Shown: positions 37,382-46,941 of the stretch, piece by piece
Layout: every line of letters starts with the position of its first letter
How positions within the stretch are numbered: position 1 is the first letter of the stretch
Origin: JANQQC01 sp965262255
GTDB taxonomy: Bacteria; Pseudomonadota; Alphaproteobacteria; Caulobacterales; Hyphomonadaceae
DNA length: 64,000 nt
Reading direction: 5' to 3'
NCBI GenBank assembly: GCA_965262255.1
Contig: OZ253505.1
Span: forward strand, 2,976,001 to 3,040,000
Notes under the pieces: generated by a model
Database searches by the model: none
Told to the model about the DNA's origin: nothing
The model's input: the letters and a program-made list of their open reading frames with translations, nothing else
Translations under genes and position numbers: made by a program

Positions 37382-37852
37382 CTAGCCGGACCGTACTCTC
37401 TCAAGTACAGAATCAGCATGCCCTTTAACTTTAACTTTACGCCAGATTTCTATAAGCCGACCGTCTTTATCAATCAAGAAAGTTGATCTTTCAATTCCGA
37501 TTCCTACTTTGCCGTACATCCGCTTTTCTACAAGAACCCCGTATGATTTACAGATGTCCCCAGTCTTGTCACTTGCAAGATCAACGGAAAGAGAATGAGT
37601 CTCTTTGAATCGGTTATGACTTGCTATAGAATCGCGGGAAATCCCTAGAATAGAAGTGTTTTCTTCCTCGAATGCTAATTTCAAAGCCGAAAAATCTTTA
37701 GATTGAGCGGTACAACCCGCAGTATTATCTCGCGGATAAAAGAATACTACGAGGTTTTGTCCGCGATAATTTGCTAACGAGACTTCTTCGGCTGATGTTG
37801 CTGGGAGAATAAAGTTGGGTGCTGAATCGCCAATTTTTAGTTGATTTGTCAT
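37382..37852 (-). CDS. bcp: Peroxiredoxin, Bcp/PrxQ family
   Basis: A 156-residue thioredoxin-fold peroxidase that reduces hydrogen peroxide and organic peroxides. The peroxidatic cysteine is in FFYPRDNTAGCTAQSKDF. The resolving cysteine found five residues later in many Bcp proteins is missing (Ser-Lys-Asp follows), so this is probably a one-Cys type, unless the Cys in ICKSYGVLVEK serves. The family C-terminus ADSVLERV is present. It is divergently transcribed from the AsmA-like gene, with 70 bp between. Confidence 0.9.
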   Translation of the reverse strand: MTNQLKIGDSAPNFILPATSAEEVSLANYRGQNLVVFFYPRDNTAGCTAQSKDFSALKLAFEEENTSILGISRDSIASHNRFKETHSLSVDLASDKTGDICKSYGVLVEKRMYGKVGIGIERSTFLIDKDGRLIEIWRKVKVKGHADSVLERVRSG

Positions 37853-37922
37853 GGTAGAGTCTTTCTTGGTGAAGAGCTTTTAGTGCATTGATTATTGCGA
37901 AGTTAGAGATGGAGCTGACCTG

Positions 37923-40900
37923 TTGATACGAAAGGTCGTATTTTCCTTAATCCTTGAAATTATTTCGGGGCTGTTCCTGCTAGTGCCAGCAGGATTATAC
38001 CTTGTTGCCAACCAATTGGCTACAGGACCAATAGACATAAGTCTTGTATCGAAACAGTTTGTTCAAAATAGAATACAAATGAATCAAGGTCAATCGCTGG
38101 CATACGATCAGATGATTCTCCAGTGGGATAGCGAATTCCAGCAACTGAAAATTGTTGCGAATGAACTTAGGGTTTTTGACCTTGAAAAAGAAGAGGTTGC
38201 TCACTTTGATAGTGCGCAAGTGTACTTTGAGCCGTTACCAGCGATTTTCGGTCAGTTTCAACCTACGCTAATCGACATTAATAACGGGTGGATAGCGATA
38301 AACCAGATTGGCACAGCGCAATGGGCTCTGGCAAGTATCCCACTTCCACCACTCCCGGAGAGACGGCTACCGAGAACCTTGTCTGGATGGGAACGACTCC
38401 TAAACAATTTAGTTGCAAACAGTTTATCTTTTTTATCAAATTACAGGGGGGCGAATAGGGTACCAGCTGTAATTGTTAAGGAAGTTGGAGTTAGGTACTT
38501 TAATCTTGATGGCCTTCCTACCGTTTCTATTGCGACCTTCAATGGTGCTTTTCTAAGAGAAATGCAGGCTTCTCAACTTGAAGTTAGTGGAGAAAGTGAA
38601 AATTCAAGTGGTGGATTTGCTGTATCTCTTAGCAGTTCAGATCAGTATCAGTCTGTAAAAGCAAGTGTTTCAGCCAGAAACCTCGCAGATTTCGAGATTG
38701 ATCGCGTTTCGGAATGTGAGACCAAGTCATTCTGTTCAAACTTCAAATTACTTGACTTAAATTTTGAAGCAGATAGTTCGGGTATTTCTCAAATTAAGTT
38801 TCTAACAGAAGTTAAAAACATCTGGGTTCAGGGTCAAATGTTAGCCTCAGAACTTAGTTTAGACGGAGTATATAATGATCGTGAGGATGTTCTCGATATC
38901 CAGATTTACTCCCAAGGTACTCCTGTCGTAGATGGTAATACTTCAATAGTTATCAAAGGCGTGTCAAACCAGCCGAGTCAGCACGATTTTACCTTTAACG
39001 GTAATGACTTGCATGTTCAACTGATCGATTGGTATCCTAAAGAAAAGTTGAAGTTGAGAGGGTTTTCGGCGAAGGGGATTCTAGATTTTGAGTCGCAAAA
39101 AGCTGAACTCGAAGCGTCTCAGTTTCAGTTGCGTGAAGCCATTCTCAAAATGGACGGCGAGTTACGCCTAAACCTTGATGCCGCGACTTGGCCAATTATC
39201 GGAAACGTAGACATTTTGTTAGATGGCCAATTATCGCGCGACGATCTTCTGGAGGTCTGGCCAGAACATGTGGTGAGTGATAGTCGTGAATATGTTGTTA
39301 AACAAGTCCGAACAACGACTATAACAGATGGGGCAATAAGGTTTCAGTTTGACGAAGACACGATTGAATTTGATACTGCTCGGTTGGTTGGAGATTTTAT
39401 CGACATTGACTTCGAGGCAAAAGATTCTGTAGTAGACGTATTGTATGATGCACCACTAGCGCGAGATGTTTCGGGGAGTGTTAGTATAGATTCGGAGAAA
39501 CTACTCGGAAAAGTTAAGCACGCTAAGGTTAGCTCTTGGATTATCACAGAAGCGGATGTTGAAATTGAACATCTCGGTTTGGAAGATGCTCAAATAAACG
39601 TTGTCGCTGAAACTTATGGGGACGCTACAGATATGATGAGTGTGGTTGCGAAATCGCGCTTACAGCTTACGGAGTTATATGATTTAGACCCTAAACGATT
39701 TACCGGTGAAGTGGTGGCAACCGTTAAGTATTCCGGACCCGTTGAAGATGAACCTGATGTCGAAGAAATGAAGCTTGATGCAATAGCAACAGTCACGAAT
39801 GCAGGATTGGCGGATGCGGTAGGAGAGACGGCTCTTACGGATGTGGAGGCAGACATTGTCCTAACGTTTGAAACCATGGAAGTGATTGGCAAAGGGAATT
39901 TTGGTTTTGCTGCTGTCGACTTTACTTATTTTGATGATTTTACCGAGGAGGATACGCCAGCAGATGTCGTGACAGAAACAATTGTAAACCCGGATATTTT
40001 GAGCCGACTCGGGTTAATCGGAAGGGCGTATTTTACTGGACTAGTTCCAATCTCTATTGTAGCAACGAATACTGCCGAACGTGTAGAGACGGCGAAGGCC
40101 ACAATCGATTTAACGGATGCAAAAATTGATATTGAGGAAGTTGGCTGGTTTAAACCAGAGGGAGAGAAAGCCAGTATAGAAATTCTATACAAGGATCGAA
40201 TAGATCAACTTGATGTAGATGCGACGGTTATTTCGCGCACCGCGAGATTGAATTCTAGTTATGTTTTTGACGATGAGGGAGAACTACTCTCCGCGGATAT
40301 TGAGAATGCCTATGTTGAAGATCAAGCTAATTTATCGGGGACTTTCGAATTGCTGTCAAATGGGGGAATGAAGATCGAAATAGCTGGAGATTATGTCGAT
40401 ATATCGCCGGTATTGGAAGATTTAACTTGGTTGGCCCGGTCAGATCCGTCGACTGTACCTATATCGGTGAGCGCAAAGCTTAAATCTATCAAATTGTTGA
40501 ATGAGAATACTATCGAAAATGTAGAGTTCAAACTGCAGTCAGGGTCAGATGGTTCTGTTTCACTAACAGGATTTGGACAAACACCGGAGGGGTCCGGGTT
40601 TGTTGCAGAAGTTGACAGCAACAAAACGCCTTATCATGTGAATATTACAAGTGAGGACGCAGGATTCTTCGTGTCTGCGTTTTTGGGGTGGGATGGGTTG
40701 AAGGGCGGTGAACTAGCTGTAGACGGAAATTTGAGTAATGATACTGAGCCCGGTCGCTTTGATATTGGCATCAAAAATGCAAGAACTCGGAATGTTCCGT
40801 TCGCTACACAGTTGTTGTCTTTGGTGTCCATCACAGGTTTTGCCGATGCATTGACGGGAGAGGGTGTGTTATTCTCGAGCATTGATGTGCCAGTCACGAT

Positions 40901-41303
40901 TCAAGACGACAGATTAGAAATTAGAGGTGCGAGAGCGTACGGTAGTGCTTTAGGAATTACTGCCAATGGTTATATTGATAATGAGATAGATGTTATCAAC
41001 ATTGACGGTGTGTTAGTCCCGAGTTTACCGTTGAATCTAAACACAGTTGTTGGAAATATACCGATATTTGGACCTTTGATTGTTGGATCAGACGGCCAAG
41101 GCGTATTTTCGATAGTTTATCGGATCAGAGGTAACGCTACCGCACCGAGTATAGGAGTTGTGCCGTTATCTTCTGTTGCCCCGGGTATTTTGAGGCGGAT
41201 ATTTGAGAACCCCACGACTGAACTACCCGACTATGGGCGAAGCGCTGAGACTCGCGGCGAATCGACTGTTCAGTCCCAAGATGCGGAAGGTCAGACAGAA
41301 TAA
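37923..41303 (+). CDS. AsmA-like / DUF3971 envelope protein
   Basis: A 1,126-residue protein with one N-terminal membrane segment (SLILEIISGLFLLVPAGLYLV) and a very long beta-strand-rich exported part. The C-terminus has the AsmA-like domain including VPSLPLNLNTVVGNIPIFGPLI and then GVFSIVYRIRGNATAPSI, typical of AsmA_2/DUF3971 proteins. Relatives (YhdP, TamB, AsmA) span the periplasm and move phospholipid to the outer membrane. The start is a TTG at 37923. In many alphaproteobacteria this gene sits beside bcp, as here. The tail after the domain is hydrophilic and acidic. Confidence 0.82.
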   Translation: MIRKVVFSLILEIISGLFLLVPAGLYLVANQLATGPIDISLVSKQFVQNRIQMNQGQSLAYDQMILQWDSEFQQLKIVANELRVFDLEKEEVAHFDSAQVYFEPLPAIFGQFQPTLIDINNGWIAINQIGTAQWALASIPLPPLPERRLPRTLSGWERLLNNLVANSLSFLSNYRGANRVPAVIVKEVGVRYFNLDGLPTVSIATFNGAFLREMQASQLEVSGESENSSGGFAVSLSSSDQYQSVKASVSARNLADFEIDRVSECETKSFCSNFKLLDLNFEADSSGISQIKFLTEVKNIWVQGQMLASELSLDGVYNDREDVLDIQIYSQGTPVVDGNTSIVIKGVSNQPSQHDFTFNGNDLHVQLIDWYPKEKLKLRGFSAKGILDFESQKAELEASQFQLREAILKMDGELRLNLDAATWPIIGNVDILLDGQLSRDDLLEVWPEHVVSDSREYVVKQVRTTTITDGAIRFQFDEDTIEFDTARLVGDFIDIDFEAKDSVVDVLYDAPLARDVSGSVSIDSEKLLGKVKHAKVSSWIITEADVEIEHLGLEDAQINVVAETYGDATDMMSVVAKSRLQLTELYDLDPKRFTGEVVATVKYSGPVEDEPDVEEMKLDAIATVTNAGLADAVGETALTDVEADIVLTFETMEVIGKGNFGFAAVDFTYFDDFTEEDTPADVVTETIVNPDILSRLGLIGRAYFTGLVPISIVATNTAERVETAKATIDLTDAKIDIEEVGWFKPEGEKASIEILYKDRIDQLDVDATVISRTARLNSSYVFDDEGELLSADIENAYVEDQANLSGTFELLSNGGMKIEIAGDYVDISPVLEDLTWLARSDPSTVPISVSAKLKSIKLLNENTIENVEFKLQSGSDGSVSLTGFGQTPEGSGFVAEVDSNKTPYHVNITSEDAGFFVSAFLGWDGLKGGELAVDGNLSNDTEPGRFDIGIKNARTRNVPFATQLLSLVSITGFADALTGEGVLFSSIDVPVTIQDDRLEIRGARAYGSALGITANGYIDNEIDVINIDGVLVPSLPLNLNTVVGNIPIFGPLIVGSDGQGVFSIVYRIRGNATAPSIGVVPLSSVAPGILRRIFENPTTELPDYGRSAETRGESTVQSQDAEGQTE

Positions 41304-41323
41304 TTTGATTTCGACTCTCGCGG

Positions 41324-42715
41324 TTAATTTGCCGAAATCATATTAGAGGGTACGACTATTGAATCGTAATCCTCGCTGGAAATACCCGCTCTAAGCGCTT
41401 CCTCGCGTAATGTGGTATTATTAGTGTGAGCATTCTTCGCAATCTTCGCTGCAAGGTCGTATCCAAACTTTTCTTTCAATGGAGTGACTAGCATCAGTGA
41501 ATTCTGCAGTCCGTGGTCAATATTCTCTAGGCGTGGTTCAATTCCAACTGCACAGTTATTTGTGAAAGACGTTACTGCTTCTCCGAGCAAATGCACGGAT
41601 TGTAGGAAATTATAGACCATTACGGGATTGTAGACATTTAGCTCGAAATGACCTTGACTTCCTGCAAATGTCATTGCGCTATTATTTCCGTGTATTTGTA
41701 CGCACACTTGAGTTAAGGCTTCGCATTGGGTCGGGTTAACTTTTCCGGGCATAATCGATGAGCCAGGTTCGTTGGCGGGTAGGGCAAGTTCACCAAGGCC
41801 AGAGCGCGGCCCGGAAGCCAGAAATCGAATATCGTTTGCAATTTTGTAACAAGACATAGCGACTGTTGTAATCGCGCCATGAGCGAAGACCATAGCATCA
41901 TGGGCTGCTAAAGACTCAAATTTGTTAGGCGCAGTTACAAAATCATGTCCCGTAATAACAGATATTTTTTCTGCTACCAGTTGGTCAAACCCTAAAGGTG
42001 AAGACAGTCCAGTCCCAACGGCAGTACCCCCTTGTGCGAGTTGTAGTAAACCCAAGAGACTAGACTCTAAGCGTTCAATACCATTGGTGAGTTGTTGTTC
42101 GTACCCGGAAAATTCTTGTCCAAGAGTTACAGGAGTAGCGTCTTGTGTGTGGGTTCGACCAATCTTAATAATCGATTTCCATTTAACGGATTGATTGCCG
42201 AATACGTCGCGAAGTTTACTGAGAGCAGGAATTAGGTGATGTTGCAATTGTTCGACACAAGCGATATGCATAGCGGTCGGGTATGTGTCGTTTGATGATT
42301 GACTCATATTACAGTGATCATTTGGATGAACGGGAGATTTAGTTCCAATTTTACCGCCAAGAATCTCAATCGCTCTATTTGCAATGACCTCGTTGGCATT
42401 CATATTGGTTTGCGTACCCGAACCAGTTTGCCAAACGACAAGTGGAAACTGATCGTTTAGTTTACCGTCGATCACTTCTTGAGCGGCTTCAATGATTGCT
42501 TTACCTATCGTTTCGTCTAGTTTACCTAAATCCATATTAGACTCGGCAGCGGCTCGTTTTATTACCCCAAGCGCTCGTATCACTGCGATAGGCTGTTTTT
42601 CCCATCCTATTTTAAAATTTTGGAGTGACCGTTGTGTTTGCGCGCCCCAATAACGTTCGGCAGGAACTGCAATTTCGCCCATAGTGTCGGATTCGATTCG
42701 TGTATTTGTTGTCAT
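41324..42715 (-). CDS. fumC: Class II fumarate hydratase
   Basis: A 463-residue fumarase C of the TCA cycle, interconverting fumarate and malate without an iron-sulfur cluster. The superfamily signature GSSIMPGKVNPTQCE is complete. The region SGTQTNMNANEVIANRA and the HPNDHCNMSQSSNDTYPTAMH segment (substrate binding) are present, as is the catalytic histidine motif KIGRTHTQDATPVTLG. Length is standard. It is convergent with the asmA-like gene, with only 20 bp between the stops, so the two share the end region. Confidence 0.97.
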   Translation of the reverse strand: MTTNTRIESDTMGEIAVPAERYWGAQTQRSLQNFKIGWEKQPIAVIRALGVIKRAAAESNMDLGKLDETIGKAIIEAAQEVIDGKLNDQFPLVVWQTGSGTQTNMNANEVIANRAIEILGGKIGTKSPVHPNDHCNMSQSSNDTYPTAMHIACVEQLQHHLIPALSKLRDVFGNQSVKWKSIIKIGRTHTQDATPVTLGQEFSGYEQQLTNGIERLESSLLGLLQLAQGGTAVGTGLSSPLGFDQLVAEKISVITGHDFVTAPNKFESLAAHDAMVFAHGAITTVAMSCYKIANDIRFLASGPRSGLGELALPANEPGSSIMPGKVNPTQCEALTQVCVQIHGNNSAMTFAGSQGHFELNVYNPVMVYNFLQSVHLLGEAVTSFTNNCAVGIEPRLENIDHGLQNSLMLVTPLKEKFGYDLAAKIAKNAHTNNTTLREEALRAGISSEDYDSIVVPSNMISAN

Positions 42716-42826
42716 GTTGGAACCTTCAGAAATTTTGTTTAAGGTTAGGGCGTGTTGGCATATTGCAGTATAGCCTAGACGGTATATAGTCTATACGAAG
42801 GAAATTAAAACTGGCCATACAAAAAG

Positions 42827-44011
42827 GTGAACGAATTGACTAAAAAAGATAACTCGCCTGAGACCTTCGTAGACTCTGATCTAGACTTGCCTCAGGCATC
42901 TCGGAGTGCTGAAAAACGCCTGTCTGAAGAAATCCCGCTGAAAGATACAAATAGCGAGTTTACTGCCTTTGGTCTGGATGATCGGGGCGGAAAATTACCT
43001 CAACACGTCTCACATTCGGATTTAAGATTTGGAAAGACTGGCTTATTACTCGTCAATCTCGGAACACCTGACGGTACCGGCTACTGGGCAGTTCGACGCT
43101 ATCTTTCCGAATTTCTTTCGGATCGTCGGGTTATTGAGTTGAGTCCGTTATTATGGCAACCGTTACTTCAAACTATAATTTTGTCGACGCGTCCTTTTAG
43201 GTCAGGTAAGGCATATGCCAAGATTTGGATGAAAGAAACTGATCGTTCACCTTTACTTCATTATACCGAGCAGCAGGCGAAACTTTTGGCGAGTCGGCTA
43301 AGTGAAGAAAAAAATCTTGTCGTTGAATTTGCCATGAGATATGGTAACCCGTCAATCGAATCGAAACTTAAAATATTAAAAGAGCAGGGGTGCAATCGAA
43401 TTGCTGTTATAGCTCTTTACCCTCAGTATTCGGCTGCTACCACAGCGAGTGTTTACGATGAAGTTTTCAGAGTATTAACAAAAATACGTTGGCAACCGGC
43501 GCTTAGGACTGCTCCTGCTTTCCACGACGACCCTTTATACATAAAGTTGCTTGCTAAATCTGTAAAAAGCGGACTCCGTTCGTTGAGTTTTGTTCCAGAG
43601 AGACTCTTGACTTCCTATCACGGAATTCCGCAGTCGTATTTCTTCAAAGGAGACCCTTATCATTGTCATTGCTTCAAAACCTCCCGGTTGTTAAGTGAGC
43701 AGCTTGATTGCGACGACGACTATTTACGCGTAACTTTTCAGTCGCGGTTTGGACCGACTAAGTGGCTTACCCCTTATACAGACAAGGTTCTTGAAGAGCT
43801 TCCAAACTTGGGAATTCGGAAAGTTGCGATAGTTACTCCCTCTTTTCTATCTGATTGTTTGGAGACACTTGAAGAGATTGCAATTGAGGGCCGTGAAACG
43901 TTTTTGGCTGCTGGTGGTACGGATTTTGCTGTTCTACCGTGCTTGAATGACAATTCGGACGCGATAGATTTGATAGAACATCTTGCGAGCCGAGAACTCA
44001 CTGGGTTTTAG
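42827..44011 (+). CDS. hemH: Ferrochelatase
   Basis: A 394-residue ferrochelatase, which inserts Fe2+ into protoporphyrin IX in the last step of haem synthesis. The core begins KTGLLLVNLGTPDG. The conserved histidine is in TSYHGIPQSYFFKGDPYHCHC and the conserved glutamate in LSDCLETLEEIAIEG. There is an extra N-terminal stretch of about 65 charged residues before the core, which is unusual. The start is uncertain: GTG 42827 or TTG 42836 (AAAGG at better spacing). It is divergent from fumC. Confidence 0.95.
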   Translation: MNELTKKDNSPETFVDSDLDLPQASRSAEKRLSEEIPLKDTNSEFTAFGLDDRGGKLPQHVSHSDLRFGKTGLLLVNLGTPDGTGYWAVRRYLSEFLSDRRVIELSPLLWQPLLQTIILSTRPFRSGKAYAKIWMKETDRSPLLHYTEQQAKLLASRLSEEKNLVVEFAMRYGNPSIESKLKILKEQGCNRIAVIALYPQYSAATTASVYDEVFRVLTKIRWQPALRTAPAFHDDPLYIKLLAKSVKSGLRSLSFVPERLLTSYHGIPQSYFFKGDPYHCHCFKTSRLLSEQLDCDDDYLRVTFQSRFGPTKWLTPYTDKVLEELPNLGIRKVAIVTPSFLSDCLETLEEIAIEGRETFLAAGGTDFAVLPCLNDNSDAIDLIEHLASRELTGF

Positions 44012-44032
44012 ATTGGAGTGATTCTCAGTCGT

Positions 44033-45574
44033 TTACGTTCCAAACGTGTTTTGATATTCGGTTTCGATCCAAGCCACTTCTTTCTCAGTGAGTTTGGAAA
44101 ACTCTTTCGAGAGCGCACGTTTTGACAGTTTCCCATTGTTTTGGCGCAAAAAAATCACGAGAAGAGAAAACACTCTGTCTGGCATATCAATATAGTCTTG
44201 AATCACGTCATACAACTCATCGTATTTGACGAGGTAGTCAATTTCTTCGGGGAGGACTTCATTCAGGGTTTCGGAGACACAATCGTATAGAAATTCAGCT
44301 TGGTTTGTCGCATCAAAATAACGGTACAGGTCGATTGTGTCATTCAGAACTTCTATATTGTGGGTCTTAGTTGGCTTCCACTCTATCATTCCAAGAACTT
44401 TTGAGGAATAGTGTTCCAATGTATGGCGATACTCGCTCAGTCTATTTAGAATGACATAAGATACTGGAAGTGTTAAACTTTCATGTGTGAATTTCTTTTC
44501 CGCCAAGACATGCTGAATCAGGTATCTGTGAATTCGGCCATTTCCATCGGCGAAAGGATGTATAAACACAAACCCAAATGCGACAATCGCCGCGGCTAGG
44601 ATCGCATCAAATTCGCTATTTTTTAGCAGTTCATTTGTAGCGATAAGGCCCGACAAAAGAGTTTCAACGTCCTGATGTTTCGCCGAAATATGAACTGGAA
44701 CTGGTTCTCGGGTGTGTCGTTCGTGACGACCAATAAAACCGCCCTCAGTTCGACAGCCTAAATTTACGAAACGACTGTCTTCAAGAACAACAGACTGTTT
44801 TTTTTCAAGATTTTCAATGGTGAGGGGGTTTTTCCCCGCATCACCAATAATTTTTCCCCATCTTTCAATTCTGTTACGTGGTGGTGATTCATTTTCTATG
44901 ATGAATGATGCTTTCGAGTCTTCAAGAAGTAGAAAGGCAGACGCTCGCTTTAACACGTCGGTTCTTGTATTTCGAGCAACGGTTTCCGCAAGGTCGGATA
45001 GCTTAAGCTTTCGCAAAACCTCAAGTTTTTCCGTTCGTCGTACCATGGGGCAGAAACCTTGAGTACCGGGCAAGTTGTTATGGACACGATGGCGAGTTGA
45101 GCTCTGACTCGGCCCACAGTATTGGAGACTAGGGTTGACCAACGACACGTATGAGCCAAGTTGGGCATCATCTATCTCTAGCTTAACTTCTAGCAGCCAC
45201 TCATAGAGAAACCAAATTCTACGCCCATAGCTACTTGTCGGTTTAGAGGTGATAATGTCAATAATCTGTTCCTGTTTCAGAGAGCGGAATAGAGTTTTGA
45301 GGACGATTAAGTTTATGCCTTCATATTTCAATGCAAATACTAGGTGACCGAACAAAGAGTCTTCAGGGAAGTGACGTGGTGTAAAAATGCGCCATTGACC
45401 AATAAGTTCCTTATTGTGTTTCGTTCCGATCACACTGAGGCTGTCGGGTTCGGGAACCTTTAGATTGTACTTCACGATTAACGCTGCGTAACCTGCGAGC
45501 TGGAAACCAATCGGGAGTTTCGAATACTCTTTACAGGCGTAAAGTTTGTTCAGATTCTCTTGATGGGATGTCAT
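44033..45574 (-). CDS. Fic-family protein
   Basis: A 513-residue Fic-domain protein. The catalytic loop is HPFADGNGRIHRYL (HPFxxGNGR), preceded by the VAFGFVFI strand, and a GFIGRHERHTREPVPVHI flap-like segment lies before it. Fic enzymes usually AMPylate protein hydroxyl groups. The N-terminal 200 residues and the C-terminal 100 residues (possibly a winged helix: LLVIFLRQNNGKLSKRALSK) are not assigned. There is no separate antitoxin gene next to it. Its promoter region is a long array of phased 14-bp repeats (45648-46382), which suggests tight control by a DNA-binding protein. Confidence 0.85.
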   Translation of the reverse strand: MTSHQENLNKLYACKEYSKLPIGFQLAGYAALIVKYNLKVPEPDSLSVIGTKHNKELIGQWRIFTPRHFPEDSLFGHLVFALKYEGINLIVLKTLFRSLKQEQIIDIITSKPTSSYGRRIWFLYEWLLEVKLEIDDAQLGSYVSLVNPSLQYCGPSQSSTRHRVHNNLPGTQGFCPMVRRTEKLEVLRKLKLSDLAETVARNTRTDVLKRASAFLLLEDSKASFIIENESPPRNRIERWGKIIGDAGKNPLTIENLEKKQSVVLEDSRFVNLGCRTEGGFIGRHERHTREPVPVHISAKHQDVETLLSGLIATNELLKNSEFDAILAAAIVAFGFVFIHPFADGNGRIHRYLIQHVLAEKKFTHESLTLPVSYVILNRLSEYRHTLEHYSSKVLGMIEWKPTKTHNIEVLNDTIDLYRYFDATNQAEFLYDCVSETLNEVLPEEIDYLVKYDELYDVIQDYIDMPDRVFSLLVIFLRQNNGKLSKRALSKEFSKLTEKEVAWIETEYQNTFGT

Positions 45575-45647
45575 TATATTCTTCTCTTGCTGGAGATGTT
45601 ATTGTGTCAAGGAATGCAACTATAGCATAAAAATCAGTACTTTGTTG

Positions 45648-46382
45648 GGAAAACCGATTATATTTAGGGTAGTTTTGTGAAAAACAGTTACTTTTTATGA
45701 AAAATGGTTATATTGACGTTAGAATCGTGAAACACAAGTACTTTTCGTGAAAAACGTTTACAAATAGGCGATATTTGTAAGAAACGGTTACATTTTATAA
45801 AAAATGGTTACAAATAGGCTAGTGTTGTAAAAAATGGTTACATTGACGTTAGATTCGTGAAACACAGTTACTTTTTATGAAGAATGGTTACATTTAGGTT
45901 AGATTTGTGAAAAACGGTTACAAATAGGCGCTATTTGAAAGAAACGGTTACTTTTTATGAAGAATGGTAACATTTAGGTTAGATTCGTGAAAAACGATTA
46001 CAAATAGGCAATATTTGTAAAAAACGGTTACTTTTTATGAAGAATGGTTACATTTAGCGATTATATACCTATTTAGCCATTTTTCGCTTAACTTACCGTT
46101 GATAAAGGCTTCTGCGTGATTTCCTGCTTGTTCACCGGAACAAATCCCGATGCAACGCCATAGTCAAAGTACCCATTTGGTGAATGGTGTAGAGAATAGT
46201 GATAATGGCTAAATGGGTATATAGTCGCTTTACATTTAGGTTAGGTTCGTGAAACACAGGTACTCTTCGTGAAAAACTGGTACATCAAGGTCAAATTCGC
46301 TAAAATAGTTACATATTGTGAAATCTGGTTATATTGAGGTTGAATTGGAGATAAATTGCTGTTTTATGTGAAAAACAGTTAC
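45648..46382. repeat. Array of about 22 helically phased 14-bp sites upstream of the Fic gene
   Basis: Consensus TGAAAAACGGTTAC. Site starts: 45648, 45678, 45698, 45728, 45748, 45778, 45798, 45828, 45858, 45878, 45908, 45938, 45958, 45988, 46018, 46038, then after a 174-bp insertion 46250, 46270, 46300, 46319, 46349, 46369. Steps are 20 or 30 bp (one is 19). Gaps between sites are 6 bp (often TTTTTA) or 16 bp, in two families (ATTTAGGTTAGATTCG and AAATAGGCGATATTTG). Part of the array repeats as an 80-bp unit (45878, 45958, 46038). All sites thus face one side of the helix. No coding frame is plausible. Confidence 0.88.
46056..46229. mobile_element. 174-bp inverted-repeat element inserted in the array, with 8-bp target duplication
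   Basis: The ends are AGCGATTATATACC ... and its reverse complement, matching 24 of 26 bases. Flanks are TTACATTT on both sides (46048-46055 and 46230-46237). Removing the element plus one flank restores an exact 30-bp step between sites at 46038 and 46250. No coding capacity; a non-autonomous element. It differs from the 223-bp family in both ends and target. Confidence 0.88.
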
Positions 46383-46482
46383 TTTTGTCAACATTGTTTG
46401 AGTTAGGTAGTGACAGCATAAACTTGATCGAGCAAACCTGTTGCTTATCCCATGTAGACTCCACTTTCCGAGACATCGAATG

Positions 46483-46941
46483 CTAGAATTTCTTGAACAA
46501 CTTTGGTAGAGCCGTCGCCGTAGCACTTGCGACAAGGCGACCGTCAGAATTGTAGCACGAAGCTTCGGAGAAACATGCAGATTTACCGAACTTCAAAATC
46601 TTCGCTTTAACAACTGCGGAACCAGGCATCAATCGACCGAGAAAACTAGTCTTCATTTCGAGTGTTGGTGCAGACATGGTAACGTTTGATGCAATGATTA
46701 TATTAGTCGAAATGGTTTCATCAAGCATAGCAGTGATAAACCCGCCTTGAATCGCTCCGGTCGGATTGGTGAACGATTCCGATGCGACAAACTCAGCTGT
46801 CACCTCCATAGACTCCTGATTAACCGCGGTTAGCTGCATACCGAGTGTGTCCGTGCAGGGAGGACGCTTGCTGGAGTTTTGAAATCTCTCCAGCATTTGG
46901 GCATCAGTTAGTTTCGGCTGTACGACGGATTCTTGGCTCAT
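46483..46941 (-). CDS. PaaI-family hotdog thioesterase
   Basis: A 152-residue hotdog-fold protein of the PaaI/YdiI group, hydrolysing acyl-CoA thioesters. The signature NPTGAIQGGFITAMLDE carries the helix with the catalytic acidic residue. The strands TLEMKTSFLGRLMPGSAVVKA are typical. Its start overlaps the sspB stop (TAATG), so it is translated with sspB. Substrate unknown. It is the last gene of a minus-strand unit of four genes from 49443. Confidence 0.85.
   Translation of the reverse strand: MSQESVVQPKLTDAQMLERFQNSSKRPPCTDTLGMQLTAVNQESMEVTAEFVASESFTNPTGAIQGGFITAMLDETISTNIIIASNVTMSAPTLEMKTSFLGRLMPGSAVVKAKILKFGKSACFSEASCYNSDGRLVASATATALPKLFKKF

Noticed and set aside
45648..46382. CRISPR array
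   Set aside because: The repeats are only 14 bp and degenerate, and the intervals are 6 or 16 bp and themselves repeated. No cas genes are nearby.
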